Shown one piece after another: positions 16,181-25,836 of a stretch of DNA of 64,000 nucleotides (its first letter is position 1; each line of letters opens with the position of its first letter). Below the pieces are notes generated by a model. The model made no database searches. It was not told the DNA's origin and worked only from the letters and a program-made list of their open reading frames with translations. The stretch comes from a halophilic archaeon SHRA6 (GTDB lineage: Archaea > Halobacteriota > Halobacteria > Halobacteriales > Haloferacaceae): assembly GCA_005239175.1 (NCBI GenBank), contig SOPS01000001.1, forward strand, positions 806,001-870,000. Reading direction: 5' to 3'. The position numbers were made by a program, and so were the translations under genes.

Positions 16181-16364
16181 CGACGACAACCCCTACTATG
16201 ATCAGGTCGCCGGGACCGCCCCGCCGGTCAAACCAGAGTGGATCGAGGCCAAAGGACAGTTCCGGGTGCCGAACGCCGGGTGGGTCAGGCTAGCACTCAC
16301 GTGGGCCGATTGGACCGGCCCGATCGCTTATGAGCCTATGGGTGCTACGGTGTACCATGTCTGA
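16161..16364 (+). pseudogene. Type I signal peptidase, 3' part, after the insertion
   Basis: Sixty-seven codons plus a stop, continuing the signal peptidase: ERYITYGDDNPYYDQVAG, then PPVKPEWIEAKGQFRVPNAG and WVRLALTWADWTGP to the TGA at 16362-16364. The GDDN...YDQ box holds the catalytic acidic residue of archaeal signal peptidases, and the rest is the last beta strand and tail. It has no start codon of its own. Its stop codon overlaps the ATG of the DoxX-like gene by 8 bases, so the intact ancestor was probably in one operon with that gene. Confidence 0.85.
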
Positions 16365-16746
16365 CGAGACTGAACACAGCAGTAGCGTATCGACGATCGG
16401 CCGGGTACTCCTTGGACTGGGGTTGGCGTTGCAAGCCTCGGAGGATTTCCGGGATATGGAGGATACGATCGAGTATGCCGACTCCGCCGGCGTCCCGATG
16501 CCCGATCTGCTCGCGCCGATGGCGTCGGGCATGATGCTCGTTGCGGGATTCGGGATCGCTCTGTGGCGGCTCCCGCGGGTCTCGACGGGCGCGGCGGCGG
16601 CGTTTCTCACGGTTGTGACGACGACGATGCACGACTTCTGGAACGCCGACGAGGACAGTGCCTCCGGCGAGCGGCTCGCCTTTTTCGGCAATATGGCGAT
16701 GCTCGGTGGGGTGCTCGTGTTCCTGCGGAAGGCCTACAACGGGTAA
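16357..16746 (+). CDS. DoxX-family membrane protein
   Basis: A 129-residue protein with four hydrophobic helices and the DoxX arrangement: STIGRVLLGLGLALQASEDF at the start, LLAPMASGMMLVAGFGIALW, AAAAFLTVVTTTMHDFW, and LAFFGNMAMLGGVLVFLRKAYN at the end. DoxX proteins are small membrane subunits linked to respiratory or redox functions, often with an unknown partner. ATG 16357 is chosen because it overlaps the signal peptidase stop; this is typical operon spacing and leaves a clean first helix. Confidence 0.8.
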   Translation: MSDETEHSSSVSTIGRVLLGLGLALQASEDFRDMEDTIEYADSAGVPMPDLLAPMASGMMLVAGFGIALWRLPRVSTGAAAAFLTVVTTTMHDFWNADEDSASGERLAFFGNMAMLGGVLVFLRKAYNG

Positions 16747-16786
16747 CTGGCTGATTTATCTCTTCACGTGACATACACGAGTGCAG

Positions 16787-18622
16787 ATGAATACGAATAG
16801 TTACACGAATATCGAACCGGTTGAGATCGCTGATCGCCCGGCTGTAACGACAAGACGAGCAGTTCTCACAGCCGGAGGCATCGTTGCGCTCGGGAGCCTC
16901 GCTGGCTGTACGACCGTCGACGGATTGGTCGACCGCGCCGGCGAACAAGTCGTCGGAACCACCGCGGCATTGCCGGCTGGCTTCTACGACGGATCGGCGA
17001 GCACCTCAGCCGGTGGTGGTGGTGGAAGGATCGCGCTTCACCGGAGCGACCCGATCGATGTCAGATATGTACCGCCGAGTCTGCAGGCCGCCTCACAGGA
17101 GATTGAGATCGACGGCTGGAGTACCAGCGCACCCACAAAAGCCCAAGACTACAACTCGTCGCGCTCGAATAAGCCCAGCACGATCTGGTGGCCCGGTCCA
17201 GATGATGACGACGATACCGACGCTGACAATGACACCGGGGTACTCGTGACGGTTCTGGACATCGAACGAGCGCTCTTGGTCTACGCTGACGCTGCCATCG
17301 CGGCCGTTGACGATCGAGCAAGCGACGACGCAAAGGTCGCTCTCGACGCGTTCATCAACGCGACGACCACGGTGCGAGCGGAACTCGACGGCTGTCCCTC
17401 CGAACCTTGCGTCACCGTCGCCGAGAACGCCGACAGCCGTCATGGCCTCGCCCAGGACGCGAGCGACGCCGTCGACGCCGGCGAGTGGGACAGCGCGAAA
17501 AGACACCTACAGGAAGCCCGTCGCATCGTCCAGGGAGATATCGATCGCATCTTCGACGACCTCGACAGCGACGACGACGGGGTCGTAGACGAAGCGGAAC
17601 CGCTCTACGAGTACCTCGACGGAGAGCCGACGATCGGCGAGCGCTTCGTTGTCTCTCTGCCGGACGCTCGCGTGCGGGGAGATGGCCCGGCACTGGCCGA
17701 GGAACTCACACCGCAGCGCGTTCTAGAGTACTTTATTGGCGAACGAGATGCCGAACGTTGCGGCGAGAGCGACAGGAGTGTCGCGATTCATCGAGACCTC
17801 GCGTGCCGGACCCTCCTCACCGCAGCGCTCACACTCGGGGCCGATGTTGGTCTCACTCAACTTCGAGACATCGACAAAAAAGACATCCGCCGCGGTGTCG
17901 CCGCGTTCGAGACCGACGGTGGGATTGTCGTCACCGGCGCATCGCCGGCGGCCGAGGTCACCAAACCGATGTTGCTCGTCTCCGAGGACGGCTCCGCGAG
18001 GGTTCCCGAGGATCTGCGCTCGTGGGGCGAGGAGACGACCGCCGGAAACGCTGCCGTGACCGCTACGTTTGTCGTGCCTGTGGCGGCGACACCCCCCGGC
18101 TGCCCGTCACCGATGCCCGCGCTGTTGTACATGCGACGGATCCGCCACGAGGAACAGCTCCTGTACGTCGGCGGCTGGGTGATCGACGACGGCGCCCTCT
18201 ACGAGGACGCCGCGACGCTTCTCGTCGGTGACGGCCCGACTGTCGTCGCAGGGGTGAGTCGGTCGGATATTGAAGAAGGGGGCGTCGATCTCCGATCACG
18301 CGTCACGGGACGGAAAAAGCCCGGTCGGACCACGTACGGGAACATGACCCTCAGTGCGCCGTACGATCCGAACGCGGAGTACCTTCCGGCCGGCGCGCAT
18401 TCGGTGTGTAGAGACGACGGACACGTCTACTGTTGGGGAGTTCAATCGCGGGAATCATTTGCAAACCATCCCAGTGATTGCGACGATCGAGACAGCGATG
18501 TCACCCCGTCGAGTGTCGTCACAGCGCTGGATGCGCCGGTGCTCCACCTCAGTGGGGTTGCAGATGCCTCGAACGAGGTGAAATTCAAAGCCGGCGCAGA
18601 ACTGTCAAAAGCAGTCAACTAA
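16787..18622 (+). CDS. Large Tat lipoprotein with Ca- and metal-binding motifs (copy B)
   Basis: A 611-residue paralogue of the protein at 1964-3880. Order: Tat signal TTRRAVLTAGGIVALG, lipobox LAGC, Gly-rich linker (GGGGGRIALHR), one NYN-type motif DYNSSRSNKP (copy A has two), a helical region with CPSEPC, a dockerin- or EF-like loop DSDDDGVVDEAE, YEYLDGEPTIGERF, PPGCPSPMPALLYMRR, a MopE-like DCDDRDSDVTPSS near the C-terminus, and LDAPVLHL then ASNEVKFKAGAEL. Identity is concentrated in the signal, the YLDGE block, the PPGCP block and the C-terminus. It is probably anchored on the cell surface and binds metal ions through its acidic loops (inference). I use ATG 16787; GTG 16781 is in frame just upstream. 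Confidence 0.82.
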   Translation: MNTNSYTNIEPVEIADRPAVTTRRAVLTAGGIVALGSLAGCTTVDGLVDRAGEQVVGTTAALPAGFYDGSASTSAGGGGGRIALHRSDPIDVRYVPPSLQAASQEIEIDGWSTSAPTKAQDYNSSRSNKPSTIWWPGPDDDDDTDADNDTGVLVTVLDIERALLVYADAAIAAVDDRASDDAKVALDAFINATTTVRAELDGCPSEPCVTVAENADSRHGLAQDASDAVDAGEWDSAKRHLQEARRIVQGDIDRIFDDLDSDDDGVVDEAEPLYEYLDGEPTIGERFVVSLPDARVRGDGPALAEELTPQRVLEYFIGERDAERCGESDRSVAIHRDLACRTLLTAALTLGADVGLTQLRDIDKKDIRRGVAAFETDGGIVVTGASPAAEVTKPMLLVSEDGSARVPEDLRSWGEETTAGNAAVTATFVVPVAATPPGCPSPMPALLYMRRIRHEEQLLYVGGWVIDDGALYEDAATLLVGDGPTVVAGVSRSDIEEGGVDLRSRVTGRKKPGRTTYGNMTLSAPYDPNAEYLPAGAHSVCRDDGHVYCWGVQSRESFANHPSDCDDRDSDVTPSSVVTALDAPVLHLSGVADASNEVKFKAGAELSKAVN

Positions 18623-18689
18623 GAATAAAGATAGGTGCTACGGTGGTCGCACAGTGGATCGAACTCCATATCCGGGGTATTTCGGCTGT

Positions 18690-18986
18690 TCAGCTCCGAT
18701 CGGACCGAACCGTCGACTCCTCGGCCGGCCCGTCGGCGTCGGATCGATCGCCGTTGTTTCCTCGCTTGAGCCGCTCGGGCAACAACCCAGCAAAGAGCCG
18801 CTTGGCAATCGTTCGTGGATCTAACACGTACTGCGGCACCACAACCATCGCGATCGCGACAACAATCATCCCGACGCCCATTGCCGTCTCGCCGGCCAAC
18901 AGTTGACTGACACCGAAGTTTCCGACGGGGATCGCAAAGATCAACGAGGCCCCGAGAGTGAGCATGTCGAAGATCCCGAGTTTCAT
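18690..18986 (-). CDS. Small two-helix membrane protein
   Basis: A 98-residue protein. Helix 1 (about 5-30, GIFDMLTLGASLIFAIPVGN) and helix 2 (about 33-55, GETAMGVGMIVVAIAMVVVP) are followed by a basic and then acidic soluble tail. It belongs to a short haloarchaeal family of unknown function (DUF7533, from memory). It is monocistronic on the minus strand, convergent with the lipoprotein gene. Confidence 0.7.
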   Translation of the reverse strand: MKLGIFDMLTLGASLIFAIPVGNFGVSQLLAGETAMGVGMIVVAIAMVVVPQYVLDPRTIAKRLFAGLLPERLKRGNNGDRSDADGPAEESTVRSDRS

Positions 18987-19023
18987 TGTCGGCCAATACC
19001 TCGCCGAACGGCAAAAGCCGTGC

Positions 19024-19086
19024 GACCGATCGCTCCGCCTCCAAGACCGATCGCTCCGCCTCCAAGACCGATCGCTCCGTCTCTAG
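19024..19086. repeat. 21-bp tandem repeat, 3 copies
   Basis: Units at 19024-19044, 19045-19065 and 19066-19086 (GACCGATCGCTCCGCCTCCAA type); the third has three changes. The array lies between the divergent membrane-protein gene and riboflavin synthase. Confidence 0.9.
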
Positions 19087-19190
19087 GACCAACGTCAAAT
19101 CGAGTGAGACTGATCGAACAGCGCCGAGCGACCGACACGCGGCTCCGCAGAGTCGCAACGCGTTTTGGCCGCGGCGTCCAACAATTGGAT

Positions 19191-19787
19191 ATGTTCACCG
19201 GCATCGTGGAAACCGCAGGCGAGATCGAGGACGTGACCGACGACGAGGGGGGGCGGCGGCTCCGGATCGCCGCCGAAGGACTCGACGATCTCCACCACGG
19301 TCAGTCGATCGCCGTCAGCGGCGTCTGTCTCACCGTCGAGACCTTCGGCGACGACTGGTTCACGATCTTTTTGGCCGAAGAGACGGTCGAAAAGACCTAC
19401 CTCGGCGCCGTCGAGGCCGGCGACGCAGTCAACATCGAACGGGCGATGCCTGCGGACGGCCGGTTCGATGGCCACGTCGTCCAGGGCCACGTCGACACCA
19501 CTGCCGAGATCCGTTCGATCGACCGCGTCGGCGACGACTGGCGCTTTGGGTTCGAACTCCCTGCAGACCACGCGGCGTACGTCGTCGAGAAGGGCTCGAT
19601 CTGTCTGGACGGCATCTCTTTGACCGTGGCGTCGATCGACCGCGAGGCCGGGACGTTCGAGGTCGCGATCATCCCAACGACCTACGAGGTGACAAACTTC
19701 GAAGGAAAGTCCGTCGGCGATCCGGTCCACGTCGAGGTCGATGTGATCGCAAAGTACGTCGAAAACATGCTCGGCGATCGGGTGTAG
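19191..19787 (+). CDS. ribE: Riboflavin synthase alpha subunit
   Basis: A 198-residue enzyme that converts two 6,7-dimethyl-8-ribityllumazine molecules into riboflavin plus a pyrimidinedione. It has the internal duplication of the bacterial-type synthase: lumazine-binding repeat 1 (about 1-92, MFTGIVE, SIAVSGVCLTV) and repeat 2 (about 95-190, FDGHVVQGHVDTTAEI, SICLDGISLTV, IIPTTYEVTN). The MFTGIVE N-terminus fixes the start at ATG 19191. Haloarchaea use this bacterial type, whereas methanogens use an unrelated RibC-type enzyme. It is followed by a 23-bp repeat array and uvrA. Confidence 0.94.
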   Translation: MFTGIVETAGEIEDVTDDEGGRRLRIAAEGLDDLHHGQSIAVSGVCLTVETFGDDWFTIFLAEETVEKTYLGAVEAGDAVNIERAMPADGRFDGHVVQGHVDTTAEIRSIDRVGDDWRFGFELPADHAAYVVEKGSICLDGISLTVASIDREAGTFEVAIIPTTYEVTNFEGKSVGDPVHVEVDVIAKYVENMLGDRV

Positions 19788-19815
19788 CCGAGCCAGCCAG
19801 TCGGAATTGGAGTCC

Positions 19816-19884
19816 GTCCGATCGGCGCGAACGGTCCGGTCCGATCAACGCGAATGGGCGGGTCCGATCGGCGCGAACGGGCGG
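19816..19884. repeat. 23-bp tandem repeat, 3 copies
   Basis: Units at 19816-19838, 19839-19861 and 19862-19884 (GTCCGATCGGCGCGAACGGG type). The array begins 28 bp after the riboflavin synthase stop codon. Confidence 0.88.
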
Positions 19885-19991
19885 GTTAAGTTCCTCGCGC
19901 CCGTGTGCACGTACATGTACGCGATCGGCGATCGAACCGACGAAACACAGTTTTCACGGGACTCCCGCGCCGAGGAGGGGTCGATTGGTCG

Positions 19992-22940
19992 ATGACGGAT
20001 GACGTCATCTCCGTCCGTGGCGCGGAGGAACACAACCTCAAAGAACTCGACGTTGAGATCCCGCGCGACAAATTCACTGTCGTGACCGGGCTGTCCGGCT
20101 CTGGAAAGTCCTCGCTCGCGTTCGACACGGTCTACGCTGAGGGCCAGCGGCGCTACATCGAGTCGCTGTCGGCGTACGCGCGGAACTTCCTCGGGCAGAT
20201 GGACAAACCGCAGGTCGAGGCCGTCGAGGGGCTGTCGCCGGCGATCTCGATCGACCAGAAAAACGGCGCGAACAACCCCCGATCGACCGTCGGGACCGTC
20301 ACCGAACTCCACGACTACCTCCGGCTGTTGTACGCGCGGGTCGGCGTCCAACACGACCCGATCACCGGCGAACCGGTCGGCGAGCAGAGCGCCCAGGATA
20401 TGGTTTCACAGCTGTTGTCGTTGCCTGCGGGGACGAAAGCGATGATCGCCGCGCCGATCGTCCGCGACCAGAAGGGTGCCTTCGAGGACCTTTTCGACGA
20501 CCTCGTCGCCGACGGCTACGCCCGCGTCGAGGTCGACGGCGAGCAGTACGATCTCACGCTGGAGAAACCAGAGTTGGATAAAAACTACGACCACACGATC
20601 GACGTGATCGTCGACCGGGTCGTGCTCTCTGCGGACGCGAAATCACGGATTACAGACAGCGTCGAAACCGCGCTCGAAGAGACCAACGGCCTGCTCAAGG
20701 TCATCATCCCCGATCCGCCGGCAGACCTCGACATCGGCTCGAACACCCGATCGACGGGCGATCTGGCCGGCGAGGGCGACGATCGGCTCACGCTCGAGTT
20801 CTCTGAGTCGCTCGGCAACCCCAACAGCGACTTTCAGTTTTCAGAGATCGAGACCCGATCGTTCTCGTTTAACAGCCCATACGGGGCGTGTCCTGAGTGT
20901 GAGGGAATCGGCCAGAGCAAAGAAGTCGACAAGGATCTCATCGTCGTTGATCCAACGAAGCCGCTGCGGGACGTCTTCGAGGCGTGGAGCTACAACCGAT
21001 CGTACTACCGAACCCGGATCGACTCGGTGGCAAAGCACTTCGGTGTGAGTGTCAACACCCCGTGGGAGGAACTGGACGAGGAGATTCAACGGCAGTTCCT
21101 CTACGGCACCGACGAGGAGGTCGTCTTCGAGCGGACGACCCGAAACGGCACGCGCCGAAAAACCAAACGCTTCGAGGGGGTCATCCCGAACCTCCAGCGC
21201 CGCCACGTCGAAACCGACTCACAGGGCACGAGAGAGCACATCGAGGAGTACATGGCAACCACGACGTGTCCGTCCTGTGATGGCACCCGGCTGCGCGAAC
21301 AATCTCGGCACGTCCTCGTCGCAGACACTGCGATCACCGAGGTCAACCGAATGAGTATCGGCGAGGCCCGCGAGCACTTCGAGGGCATGGAGGCAGGGAT
21401 GTCCGATCGCGATCGGACGATTGCCGAAGAGATCCTCAAGGAGATTCGCGCCCGGCTCGGCTTCATGGAGGAGGTCGGCTTAGAGTATCTCACGCTCGAT
21501 CGAGAGGCCTCGACGCTGTCCGGCGGGGAGAGCCAGCGGATTCGACTCGCAACCCAGGTCGGCTCCGGGCTCGTTGGCGTGTTGTACGTCCTCGATGAGC
21601 CCTCAATTGGATTGCACCAGCGGGACAACGATCGGCTCCTCGACACGCTGTGTGGCCTTCGCGATCTCGGAAACACCCTCGTCGTCGTCGAACACGACGA
21701 GGAGACGATGCGGCGCGCGGATCACATCATCGACATGGGCCCCGGCCCCGGCAAGCGTGGCGGCGACGTCGTCGCAGAAGGAACGTTTGACGAGATTGTC
21801 GACGCCGAAGACTCCGTCACTGCCGAGTACCTTTCGGGCCGCAAGGAAATCCCGGTCCCTGAGACCCGCCGCGACCCCGACGGCGAACTCGTCGTCCGCG
21901 GGGCGCGCCAACACAACCTCCGCGATCTGGACGTGGAGTTCCCGCTTGGGGTGTTCACCGCCGTCACCGGCGTCTCCGGCTCCGGGAAGTCGACGCTCAT
22001 GCACGACATCCTCTACAAGGGGCTCGCGCGAACGATGAACGACAACACCTCGGTCGATCCGGGTGAGCACGACGCGATCGAGGGAATCGACGAGATCGAC
22101 ACGGTTCGGCTCATCGACCAGAGCCCGATCGGCCGGACGCCGCGATCGAACCCCGCGACGTACACGAACGTCTTCGACTACGTCCGCGAGCTGTTCGCCG
22201 AGACGAAACTCGCCAAACAGCGCGGCTACAAGAAGGGCCGATTTTCCTTCAATGTCAAGGGCGGCCGCTGTGAGGAGTGTGGCGGACAAGGCACCGTCAA
22301 GATTGAGATGAACTTCCTCTCGGACGTGTACGTCCCCTGCGAGCAGTGCGACGGCGCGCGGTACAACGACGAGACGCTCGAGGTGACCTACAAGGGCAAG
22401 ACGATCGCAGACGTCCTCGACATGGAGGTCTCAGAAGCCCTCGCGTTCTTTGAGGCAAACAGCCAGATTCGCCGTCGGCTGCAACTGCTCGAGGATGTCG
22501 GGCTCGGGTACATGACGCTCGGACAGCCCTCGACGACGCTCTCGGGTGGGGAAGCCCAGCGGATCAAACTCGCCGAAGAGCTCGGCAAACGCGACACTGG
22601 CGATACCCTCTACCTGCTTGACGAGCCGACGACTGGACTCCACAAAGAGGACGAGCGGAAGCTGATCGACGTGCTCCACCGTCTCGTCGACAACGGCAAC
22701 AGCGTCGTCGTCATCGAACACGAGCTCGATCTCGTGAAAAACGCCGATCGCGTGATCGACCTCGGTCCCGAGGGCGGCGAAAACGGCGGGGATCTGGTCG
22801 CCTACGGCACGCCTGAAGCGATCGCTCGCCAAGAGGGAACCTACACCGGAAAATACCTCCGCGACGAGCTACCTGCCGTCGAGATCGACGGCCCGCGAAG
22901 CGATCGCCGAAAGCCTGCGAAGGCGGCGAGCGACGACTGA
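19992..22940 (+). CDS. uvrA: UvrABC system protein A
   Basis: A 982-residue DNA-damage sensor ATPase of nucleotide excision repair, full length. The two ABC units are visible: Walker [14 protein letters not shown] (about 33-45) and [13 protein letters not shown] (about 658-670); signature [12 protein letters not shown] and [12 protein letters not shown]; Walker B VLDEPS and LLDEPT. Zinc modules are CPECEGIG and CPSCDGT in the first half and CEECGGQG with CEQCDGA in the second. ATG 19992 yields the canonical start ([19 protein letters not shown]); an upstream extension would be unusual. No uvrB or uvrC is in the window. Confidence 0.97.
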   Translation: MTDDVISVRGAEEHNLKELDVEIPRDKFTVVTGLSGSGKSSLAFDTVYAEGQRRYIESLSAYARNFLGQMDKPQVEAVEGLSPAISIDQKNGANNPRSTVGTVTELHDYLRLLYARVGVQHDPITGEPVGEQSAQDMVSQLLSLPAGTKAMIAAPIVRDQKGAFEDLFDDLVADGYARVEVDGEQYDLTLEKPELDKNYDHTIDVIVDRVVLSADAKSRITDSVETALEETNGLLKVIIPDPPADLDIGSNTRSTGDLAGEGDDRLTLEFSESLGNPNSDFQFSEIETRSFSFNSPYGACPECEGIGQSKEVDKDLIVVDPTKPLRDVFEAWSYNRSYYRTRIDSVAKHFGVSVNTPWEELDEEIQRQFLYGTDEEVVFERTTRNGTRRKTKRFEGVIPNLQRRHVETDSQGTREHIEEYMATTTCPSCDGTRLREQSRHVLVADTAITEVNRMSIGEAREHFEGMEAGMSDRDRTIAEEILKEIRARLGFMEEVGLEYLTLDREASTLSGGESQRIRLATQVGSGLVGVLYVLDEPSIGLHQRDNDRLLDTLCGLRDLGNTLVVVEHDEETMRRADHIIDMGPGPGKRGGDVVAEGTFDEIVDAEDSVTAEYLSGRKEIPVPETRRDPDGELVVRGARQHNLRDLDVEFPLGVFTAVTGVSGSGKSTLMHDILYKGLARTMNDNTSVDPGEHDAIEGIDEIDTVRLIDQSPIGRTPRSNPATYTNVFDYVRELFAETKLAKQRGYKKGRFSFNVKGGRCEECGGQGTVKIEMNFLSDVYVPCEQCDGARYNDETLEVTYKGKTIADVLDMEVSEALAFFEANSQIRRRLQLLEDVGLGYMTLGQPSTTLSGGEAQRIKLAEELGKRDTGDTLYLLDEPTTGLHKEDERKLIDVLHRLVDNGNSVVVIEHELDLVKNADRVIDLGPEGGENGGDLVAYGTPEAIARQEGTYTGKYLRDELPAVEIDGPRSDRRKPAKAASDD

Positions 22941-23005
22941 CCGCATCGCGGATTACACGCCGTTACCCCCGATCGTTTTTATCCACACCGCGCGCAACGG
23001 TACCT

Positions 23006-24004
23006 ATGACCACACTTCACGTGGCGATGACGGCTGGCCTCCTCACAGTTGACTCCGAGGGCCAGACGGGCCGCGCCCTGGACGGACACCGACTGGAGTG
23101 CGTCGAGGTTCACCCAGAGCGTCCAGACCGCGTGTTCGTCGGAACCTTCGAGCACGGCCTGCAGCGATCGAGCGACAGCGGCGAGACGTTCGAGCGGGTC
23201 GGTGCAGACGCGATCGCGCCGGAAGCGGTCACCGCTGTGGCCGTGGCCCCAGACGATCCCGAGCTGGTGTGGGTTGGCACGGAGCCGAGCCGCGTGTACC
23301 AGTCAACCGACGGCGGCGAGAGCTGGGCCGAGCGAGCGGGCCTTACCGACCTGCCGTCTGCGAGTGAGTGGTCGTTTCCGCCGCGGCCGCACACCCACCA
23401 CGTTCGGTGGATCGAACCGCATCCAACCGATCCCGATCGACTCTACGTCGCCGTCGAGGCCGGCGCGCTGGTGCGGACGGCCGATGGTGGGCAGACGTGG
23501 CAGGATCGCGTGCCGAGCGGGCGGCTCGACACCCACTCGATCGCGACACACCTCGCCGAGCCCGAACGCGCTTACGCCGCCGCCGGGGATGGCTACGCCG
23601 AAACGACAGACGGCGGTACGACGTGGACGTGCCCACAGGAGGGGCTCGCCCACCGGTACTGCTGGAGTGTCGCCGTCGATCGCGACGACCCAGACACTGT
23701 CTTGGTGTCGGCTGCCCACAGCGCTCGCGAGGCGCACACGGCCGATCGCGCCGACACGTACGTCTATCGCAAACGAAACGGTGAGCCGTGGGAGCGCCTG
23801 GACGATCGCGGCCTCCCCGTCGGTGAGGGCGTCGTCCGGGCAGTCCTCACGAACGGATCGGCCCGAGGAGTCTTCTACGCGGTGACGAATCGAGGGCTGT
23901 TTCGGTCGGTCGACTTCGGCTCCTCGTGGATGCCGATTGGGGTGGAGTGGCCCACAGCGTTCGAGACGCAGACGCCGAGGGGCCTGTGTGCGATCGCGGA
24001 CTGA
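23006..24004 (+). CDS. BNR/Asp-box beta-propeller protein
   Basis: A 332-residue protein made of repeated Asp boxes (S/D-x-D-G-G-x-S/T-W): DGGESWAERAG, DGGQTWQDRV, DGGTTWTCPQ and DFGSSWMPIG, spaced about 45-60 residues apart. This predicts a five- to seven-bladed beta-propeller related to sialidase/BNR and photosystem stability factor Ycf48 folds. There is no signal peptide, so it is probably cytoplasmic. The catalytic residues of sialidases are not evident, and haloarchaeal relatives are usually annotated only as exo-alpha-sialidase or WD40/YVTN-like. The function is unknown. Confidence 0.75.
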   Translation: MTTLHVAMTAGLLTVDSEGQTGRALDGHRLECVEVHPERPDRVFVGTFEHGLQRSSDSGETFERVGADAIAPEAVTAVAVAPDDPELVWVGTEPSRVYQSTDGGESWAERAGLTDLPSASEWSFPPRPHTHHVRWIEPHPTDPDRLYVAVEAGALVRTADGGQTWQDRVPSGRLDTHSIATHLAEPERAYAAAGDGYAETTDGGTTWTCPQEGLAHRYCWSVAVDRDDPDTVLVSAAHSAREAHTADRADTYVYRKRNGEPWERLDDRGLPVGEGVVRAVLTNGSARGVFYAVTNRGLFRSVDFGSSWMPIGVEWPTAFETQTPRGLCAIAD

Positions 24005-24094
24005 GCGAGATCCGCCGCGCGGAGCATCGGCGCGGCGCGTAGCTGCCAGCATCCCTGAGCAACATATTTCCCGTTCGCGGTGATATCTGCTGGT

Positions 24095-24523
24095 ATGACC
24101 CTCCATCGCCGAGTGAAAATCGCCGCCGTAACTGTCGCCTCGATATTTTTGCTATTGTTGGCGTTCGCGGTCGGTTCGGGGATGGTCTGGGGCGTATACG
24201 GCTTTCTTGCTGGCTTACTGCCCTTCGCCTTCCTCGCGGCGCTTTTGTTGTTGTCGGTCCCGCTCATCCCGATCGCCCTCGTGTGGTACGGCGCGACTCG
24301 AGTGCTCGAAAAGCGATCGACCGACCGCACCAAGTCCGAGCCAGCACCCCTCGATCCGTGGTCGATCGATGAGGTCGACGCGCTCAAAGCCGCGTACGCC
24401 CGAGACGAGATCTCCGAGGAAGCCTTCGAAATCCGGCTCGAACAGCTTCTCGACGCTGAGGATCGCCGCGATCGCTGGCGTGACCGTCCCGCAGAGTTCG
24501 AACGCTTCGAGCTCAGGCGGTAA
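24095..24523 (+). CDS. SHOCT-domain membrane protein
   Basis: A 142-residue protein with two membrane helices (about 9-32 and 36-66). It ends in a SHOCT domain (about 88-120: IDEVDALKAAYARDEISEEAFEIRLEQLL), a short C-terminal helical pair found in many membrane proteins and thought to mediate oligomerisation. ATG 24095 gives MTLHRRVKIAAVT, a good first helix. The function is unknown. Confidence 0.8.
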   Translation: MTLHRRVKIAAVTVASIFLLLLAFAVGSGMVWGVYGFLAGLLPFAFLAALLLLSVPLIPIALVWYGATRVLEKRSTDRTKSEPAPLDPWSIDEVDALKAAYARDEISEEAFEIRLEQLLDAEDRRDRWRDRPAEFERFELRR

Positions 24524-24619
24524 CAGCCGTTCGATCGGCGCCAAGGATCTGTCTCTGGGCAGTCTGTGAGACGATCGCGGACTGACACCTTCTTTAGCTT
24601 CGGATCGGTACAAACGGGT

Positions 24620-25711
24620 ATGTACGACTTCATCGTCGTCGGTGTCGGCCCCGCTGGCGCTCGCTTTGCTCGTCGAGCGGCAGAAGCCGGCCACGATGTG
24701 CTTGCCCTCGAAAAGGGCGAGATTGGCACGCCGCTGGCCTGCTCTGGACACGTGAGCACGGACATCTGGGATTACGTTCCTGACGCCGCCAGGGATCGGC
24801 TGTTTCAAAACCGGATCTACGGCGCACACTTCCACGTGGGCGGGCCCGACGACGATCCACACCTGTTTTATAAAACCGAGGAGGTATCGAACGTAATCGA
24901 CCGCGTCGAACTCGATCGCACACTCGCAGACTGCGCCCGACGTGCTGGGGCGGACGTTCGCGAGGGCCACACCGTTACGGCCGTTGACGAACAGGCCGAT
25001 CGCGTCGTTGTGACCGCAAAACGGGCCGAAACCGGTGAGACACGTACGTTCGAGACCCGAATGGTCGCCGGATGTGACGGACCGATCTCGCGGGTCCGCC
25101 GCGCAGTCGATCTCCCAGAGCCAGACGAGACGCTGCACGGCGTGCTCGCATTCACCGACGAAGACGATCACGGCGATTACGTGGACGTCCACCTCACCGC
25201 CCCGACGTTCTTTGCATGGCGAATTCCTCGGGGTGAGGCAGGGGTCGAGTACGGCCTCGCGGCACCGCCTGGCACCGAAGTCACTGAGCTCTTCGAGCAA
25301 CTCACCACGCAGTACGGCGTCGAAACCGATCGGTTCTGCTCGGGGGCGATCCCGATCGGCCCACCTAATCGGGTAACGACCGATCGAGTCTTTCTCATCG
25401 GCGACGCCGCCGCACAGACCAAGCCGTTCACCGGCGGCGGGATCCTCTACGGGATGACGGCCGCGGACTGTGCAGCCAGGCACATCCAGCCCGATCGGCC
25501 CGAGTCGTTGGCGATCTATGAAGACACCTGGCGGCGGGCGCTGTCGGCCGAAATTCGGCTTGGAAAGCTCATCAGACGCGCATACTCGCTCCCTGAACCG
25601 GTCCAGCGGGCCGGCCTTACGGCCTTGTCCGGGGAGATCGGCGTCCACATGGACAAACCGACCTCGTTTTTTTCAGCTGCCCATCTCAAACGACTCGTTG
25701 GTCGTTCGTGA
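24620..25711 (+). CDS. Geranylgeranyl reductase family FAD enzyme
   Basis: A 363-residue flavoprotein of the family that saturates geranylgeranyl chains of archaeal ether lipids. It has the FAD-binding Rossmann motif VVGVGPAGARFARRAAEAG at residues 5-23 with the acidic end LALEKG, the family substrate motif PLACSGHVS (about 38-46), the central GCDGPISRVRRA, and the second FAD motif FLIGDAAAQTKPFTGGGI (about 255-272). Haloarchaea hold several paralogues, and which chain this one reduces cannot be read from the sequence. The start ATG 24620 places the Rossmann strand at once. Confidence 0.88.
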   Translation: MYDFIVVGVGPAGARFARRAAEAGHDVLALEKGEIGTPLACSGHVSTDIWDYVPDAARDRLFQNRIYGAHFHVGGPDDDPHLFYKTEEVSNVIDRVELDRTLADCARRAGADVREGHTVTAVDEQADRVVVTAKRAETGETRTFETRMVAGCDGPISRVRRAVDLPEPDETLHGVLAFTDEDDHGDYVDVHLTAPTFFAWRIPRGEAGVEYGLAAPPGTEVTELFEQLTTQYGVETDRFCSGAIPIGPPNRVTTDRVFLIGDAAAQTKPFTGGGILYGMTAADCAARHIQPDRPESLAIYEDTWRRALSAEIRLGKLIRRAYSLPEPVQRAGLTALSGEIGVHMDKPTSFFSAAHLKRLVGRS

Positions 25712-25804
25712 GGCGCGTCGATCGCCGACCTGAACAATTCTTTGCGCAGCGGACGGAGAGCGAAGCGAGTCGATCGGACCTGAGTGGATAGCGACCGAAC
25801 TGTT

Positions 25805-25819
25805 AAGACTGTCAGTCTT
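25805..25819. promoter_or_regulatory. Perfect palindrome upstream of relBE
   Basis: AAGACTG-T-CAGTCTT, a perfect 7+1+7 inverted repeat ending 18 bp before the antitoxin ATG. Position and symmetry fit an operator for RelB or RelB-RelE autorepression (inference). Confidence 0.65.
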
Positions 25820-25836
25820 GTACATCCGTGTAGCCC

